Assembly (NCBI GenBank): GCA_017506845.1
Contig: JAFVMP010000069.1
Span: forward strand, 1-6,834
DNA length: 6,834 bases
Direction: 5' to 3'
From: Campylobacter sp.
GTDB taxonomy: Bacteria; Campylobacterota; Campylobacteria; Campylobacterales; Campylobacteraceae
Numbering within the stretch: the first letter of the stretch is position 1; every line of letters starts with the position of its first letter. Shown one piece after another: positions 6,420 through 6,834 of this stretch. The notes beneath the pieces are model-generated. The model was not told the DNA's origin, searched no databases, and saw only the letters and a program-made list of their open reading frames with translations. The translations under genes and the position numbers were made by a program.

Positions 6420-6463
6420 TAGTATGCTTAGCATAGTTGCGTCGCATACTACTTACTTTTTTT
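6420..6463 (+). terminator. Hairpin plus T7 run, probable intrinsic terminator
   Basis: TAGTATGC (6420-6427) pairs with GCATACTA (6444-6451) over eight perfect bases with a 16-base loop. A run of seven T (6457-6463) follows five bases later on the plus strand. This is the best intrinsic terminator for the hemerythrin transcript. It lies eight bases from the stop of the opposing transporter gene, so it may also serve that gene. Confidence 0.55.
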
Positions 6464-6470
6464 AAATAAT

Positions 6471-6834
6471 TTACAAAAACATCGCAAATACTACTCCGCA
6501 AATTAATAGCGGAATATTAAAAAATACAAATGTCGGCACACAAGTATCATATATATGATTATGCTGACCATCAGCATTTAGTCCAGATGTAGGCCCAAGA
6601 GTGCTATCACTAGCTGGACTTCCTGCATCTCCTAAGGCAGCAGCAATACCTATAAGCAATATGGTAGCAGCATGGCTAAACTCTAATGAAATACAAAGTG
6701 GAACATAAAACGCTGCAATAATAGGAATAGTGCCAAAGCTAGTACCAATTCCCATAGTTACAATAAGCCCAATAGTAAGCATAATAATGGCTCCGCCAAG
6801 CTTACCGCCACTAATTGCAGTAGCAAATTCAACC
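6471..6834 (-). CDS. NhaC/ion-transporter superfamily membrane transporter, C-terminal part, 5' end outside window
   Basis: The frame is open from the window edge (6834) to TAA at 6473-6471, giving about 120 C-terminal residues; the ATG at 6782 is internal. Three hydrophobic stretches are visible: around [17 protein letters not shown], around the [16 protein letters not shown] region, and the final [19 protein letters not shown]. The block [20 protein letters not shown] followed by [15 protein letters not shown] is characteristic of a group of transporters annotated as Na+/H+ antiporter family (NhaC-like, ion transporter superfamily). Some relatives, such as Bacillus YuiF, have been linked to amino-acid rather than sodium transport, so the substrate is open. 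It is convergent with the hemerythrin gene and unrelated to the Fe-S operon. Confidence 0.82.
   Translation of the reverse strand, partial: VEFATAISGGKLGGAIIMLTIGLIVTMGIGTSFGTIPIIAAFYVPLCISLEFSHAATILLIGIAAALGDAGSPASDSTLGPTSGLNADGQHNHIYDTCVPTFVFFNIPLLICGVVFAMFL

Overview
The window looks like a piece of a Campylobacter chromosome, or that of a close campylobacterial relative. It is AT-rich with Campylobacter-like codon use. It carries a FabI C-terminus and a NifS/NifU pair of the type seen in Campylobacter and Helicobacter. Beside that pair is a bacteriohemerythrin gene, an association also known in C. jejuni. Its promoters look like bare or extended -10 boxes with no clear -35. The species cannot be fixed from the sequence alone.

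Layout. (1) Bases 1-391: 3' end of fabI (+), followed by a hairpin. (2) Bases 392-2980: an AT-richer, accessory-looking block between the core genes fabI and nifS. It holds a non-coding stretch with a compact structured patch (about 587-700, possibly a small RNA). It then holds five minus-strand genes. Two encode small membrane proteins of unknown function (2478-2720, 2039-2437). Three form a tight cluster: a previously easy-to-miss 56-residue membrane-anchored ORF (1806-1976), a 128-residue hypothetical protein (1423-1809) and an AbiEii/MenT-type nucleotidyltransferase (722-1420). A GC-rich hairpin at 2011-2038 separates the two groups and resembles an IS200/IS605-type element end. (3) Bases 2981-5560: nifS-nifU-orf127 (+), one iron-sulfur assembly operon. 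It has a TTG start on nifS and two adjacent palindromes in the leader. (4) Bases 5665-6228: a hemerythrin gene (+) with all seven expected iron ligands and an unusual Cys/His-rich C-terminal tail. (5) Bases 6229-6470: a convergent intergenic region with several hairpins. (6) Bases 6471-6834: the C-terminus of a NhaC/ion-transporter-type membrane transporter (-), cut by the window edge.

How it fits together. NifS supplies sulfur from cysteine and NifU builds and passes on Fe-S clusters. Hemerythrin binds O2 through a di-iron site and plausibly protects oxygen-labile Fe-S enzymes in a microaerophile. The accessory block looks like a toxin-antitoxin or abortive-infection style module. It departs from the textbook AbiE pair in three ways: the partner is not AbiEi-like, a small membrane ORF leads the cluster, and the second catalytic aspartate of the nucleotidyltransferase motif reads as tyrosine. 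That cluster is the best candidate here for an undescribed system.
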